Part shown: piece after piece, positions 62,654 through 64,000 of the stretch
Numbering within the stretch: position 1 is the stretch's first letter
Layout of the letters: the number at the start of each line of letters is the position of its first letter
Notes under the pieces: generated by a model
What the model was told of the DNA's origin: nothing
The model's input: only the letters and a program-made list of their open reading frames with translations
The model's database searches: none
Program-made: the position numbers and the translations under genes
DNA from: Bog-473 sp963704355
GTDB taxonomy: Bacteria; Actinomycetota; Acidimicrobiia; Acidimicrobiales; RAAP-2
Direction: 5' to 3'
NCBI GenBank assembly: GCA_963704355.1
Contig: OY969891.1
Span: 4,650,001 to 4,714,000, forward strand
DNA: 64,000 nt

Positions 62654-63616
62654 TCACGCCGGAAGGCGGGCACCCTCGTGGCTCACGGCCCGACTGCCGG
62701 CACGCGTCGCAAGACCCACGGCCTCGTGGACCTGCGCCGCCCAGGGCCGGCGTTCACCGGAGACGAGGGCGGCCGCCAGGGTCCCCATGAACACGTCGCC
62801 TGCGCCCGTGGTATCCACCACGCCGACCCGCTCCGCCAACTGGCACCACGCCTCTTGCGCGCTCATCACCAGGACGATCGAACCCCTCGCTCCGAGCGTC
62901 ACGACCACGACGTCCGGACCACGGGCAGCGAGCTCGAACGCGGCCGCGGTCAGATCCATCGTCTGCTCCGACCCCAGCAACGTCAGCGCCTCGTGCTCGT
63001 TGACGACCAGAACGTCGACTCGGGCGAGCATGGCCTCCGGAAGCAGCATCGCCGGCGCCGCATTCAAGACGACCGTGGTGTCGGGTCCCGCCGATTCGAT
63101 CGCCGCGGCAACGACGTCGACGCCGATCTCGAGCTGCAGCACCAGCACGTCCGCGACCTCTATGGCCGAGGCCGCCGGTCGCACCAGGATGTCGGCGCGG
63201 CCGAGCAGGGCGTTCGCGCCCGGTGCGACCACGATCTCGTTCTCCCCGTCGGGAGTCACCGTAACGAAGGCGGCGCCGCAACGCGCTCCGCCTGATCGGA
63301 GCACCCATCGCGTGTCGACGGCCCGCTGGGTGAGCCGACGCACCAGCCCCTCGGACTCAGGGTCGTCGCCCACTCGCGCCATGAGGCACACCGACCTCCC
63401 CGCTCCGGCCGCTGCCACTGCCTGATTGGCGCCCTTGCCGCCATCCGACATCACCAGCTCCGCTCCGCCGACGGTTTCCCCCGGACTGGGGCGGACCGCG
63501 ACCCGTAGGACGTAGTCACGATTCACCGATCCCACCACGACGATCTCCGGCTGGTGGCCGTGGAGCCAGGGTTCGTCGACAGGTGCCACCCCCGAAGACA
63601 ACAGCCGGGTGCTCAT
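62654..63616 (-). CDS. PfkB-family carbohydrate/nucleoside kinase (ribokinase-like)
   Basis: 320-residue ribokinase-family kinase. VVGSVNRDYVLRVAVRPSPG, MSDGGKGANQAVAAAGAG, VVNEHEALTLLGSEQT and the catalytic DTTGAGDVFMGTLAAAL (about 255) are present. ATG 63616. It phosphorylates a sugar or nucleoside. It converges with the AhpD-like gene 22 bp away and seems to begin a different metabolic module from the catabolic island. Confidence 0.9.
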   Translation of the reverse strand: MSTRLLSSGVAPVDEPWLHGHQPEIVVVGSVNRDYVLRVAVRPSPGETVGGAELVMSDGGKGANQAVAAAGAGRSVCLMARVGDDPESEGLVRRLTQRAVDTRWVLRSGGARCGAAFVTVTPDGENEIVVAPGANALLGRADILVRPAASAIEVADVLVLQLEIGVDVVAAAIESAGPDTTVVLNAAPAMLLPEAMLARVDVLVVNEHEALTLLGSEQTMDLTAAAFELAARGPDVVVVTLGARGSIVLVMSAQEAWCQLAERVGVVDTTGAGDVFMGTLAAALVSGERRPWAAQVHEAVGLATRAGSRAVSHEGARLPA

Positions 63617-64000
63617 TTCGTCAACCGACGACTCCGGGCCCGCTCCACACGAAAGGACCCCAGAGAACCACTCCGAACACGATCGCCGCACCACGTCGCA
63701 AGATCTTCCGGCTCCCGTCTCGTCCCGGCGCTCGCATGTCACTCTTCTTGCGGGACACCAGGCGACTCCGACACCGGTTCCGACACCTGAGACGTCTCCA
63801 CGGCAGCGAACTAACTGATGTCATCGAGCGTCGCGGCGGGCCAGCCTGGTCGCCCCCGTGCTGGACCCGGGTCGGCACCCTGGTGCCGGGCGGGCAATGG
63901 GCATTGGAGTCGACACGGCGTTCGCAATGGAGGTGCGAGCTTTCGGGGGATTGCCGATCTGGGTGCCGCCCCGTATCCCGTCCAGGGGGACCAGGGACTG
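63617..64000. other. 384-bp right-end region, no firm gene
   Basis: No supported gene or RNA. One weak leftward frame (63621-63737) is listed separately. The final 100 bases show no family motif. Confidence 0.4.
63621..63737 (-). CDS. Possible 38-residue membrane peptide upstream of PfkB kinase
   Basis: Leftward frame from ATG 63737 to a stop 5 bp before the kinase start. It has a basic start, SRKILRRG, then a hydrophobic stretch AAIVFGVVLWGPFVW. AGAAGAG lies upstream. It may be a small operon peptide, or the remnant of a MalG-like permease N-terminus, which it slightly resembles. Evidence is weak. Confidence 0.25.
   Translation of the reverse strand: MRAPGRDGSRKILRRGAAIVFGVVLWGPFVWSGPGVVG

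Overview
The window is high-GC, densely packed actinobacterial DNA: short or overlapping gene junctions (many ATGA or GTGA overlaps), frequent GTG starts, and Actinomycetota-type families such as F420-type LLM oxidoreductases, a mycofactocin-coupled SDR, CaiB/BaiF CoA-transferases and many TetR regulators. An uncultured or environmental actinobacterium (for example an Acidimicrobiia- or Mycobacteriales-like soil lineage) is my inference; no rRNA or other marker gene fixes the taxon. I found no tRNA, rRNA, CRISPR array, transposase or phage gene. Four genes carry single-base frameshifts, two of them in 5-base G or C runs, so assembly or sequencing error is a strong possibility.

Layout. 1-7871 (+): an import operon: truncated branched-chain-type binding protein, two small membrane proteins, a fused two-domain permease, two ATPases, then two exported proteins sharing SGNTG-type motifs and a lipoprotein. 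7884-13078 (-): a secreted protein and a catabolic operon (SDR, TauD-type dioxygenase, amidohydrolase-like protein, carboxymuconolactone decarboxylase-like protein, hydroxyisobutyrate dehydrogenase-like protein), divergent from an LLM oxidoreductase at 13193. 14288-22727: a TetR gene divergent from a + operon (SnoaL-like, two acyl-CoA dehydrogenases, aldehyde dehydrogenase, ferredoxin-type reductase, thioesterase-like, amidohydrolase).

22948-33312 (-): a nine-gene run: fused double-TetR regulator, VWA protein, MoxR-type AAA ATPase, a binding protein without signal peptide, an AveC-family membrane protein, SDR, P450, mycofactocin-type SDR and an MFE-2-like SDR. 33665-39388 (-): another binding protein, a DapB-like dehydrogenase, and a second AveC cassette (38-aa membrane peptide, AveC, P450, LLM), divergent from a TetR gene. 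40239-45599 (-): Rieske oxygenase with a small partner, HpcH/CitE lyase, CoA-transferase and a flavin monooxygenase. 45673-63616: GntR and TetR regulators, two more P450s, a CoA-ester beta-oxidation set (two ligases, three acyl-CoA dehydrogenases, two enoyl-CoA hydratases, a CoA-transferase), FMN reductase, DapB-like protein, alpha-hydroxy-acid dehydrogenase, AhpD-like protein and a PfkB kinase.

Taken together this looks like an accessory island for uptake and oxidative breakdown of complex hydrophobic substrates (terpenoid, steroid or polyketide-like): import, ring or side-chain oxidation by P450, Rieske and flavin enzymes, oxidation of alcohols and aldehydes, CoA activation, then beta-oxidation by paired acyl-CoA dehydrogenases. 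The substrate cannot be told from sequence. The most novel parts are the AveC/MoxR/VWA/P450 cluster with a shared operator-like motif at three promoters, the second AveC cassette with its tiny membrane protein, and a dispersed 40-bp dyad element present in three intergenic copies.
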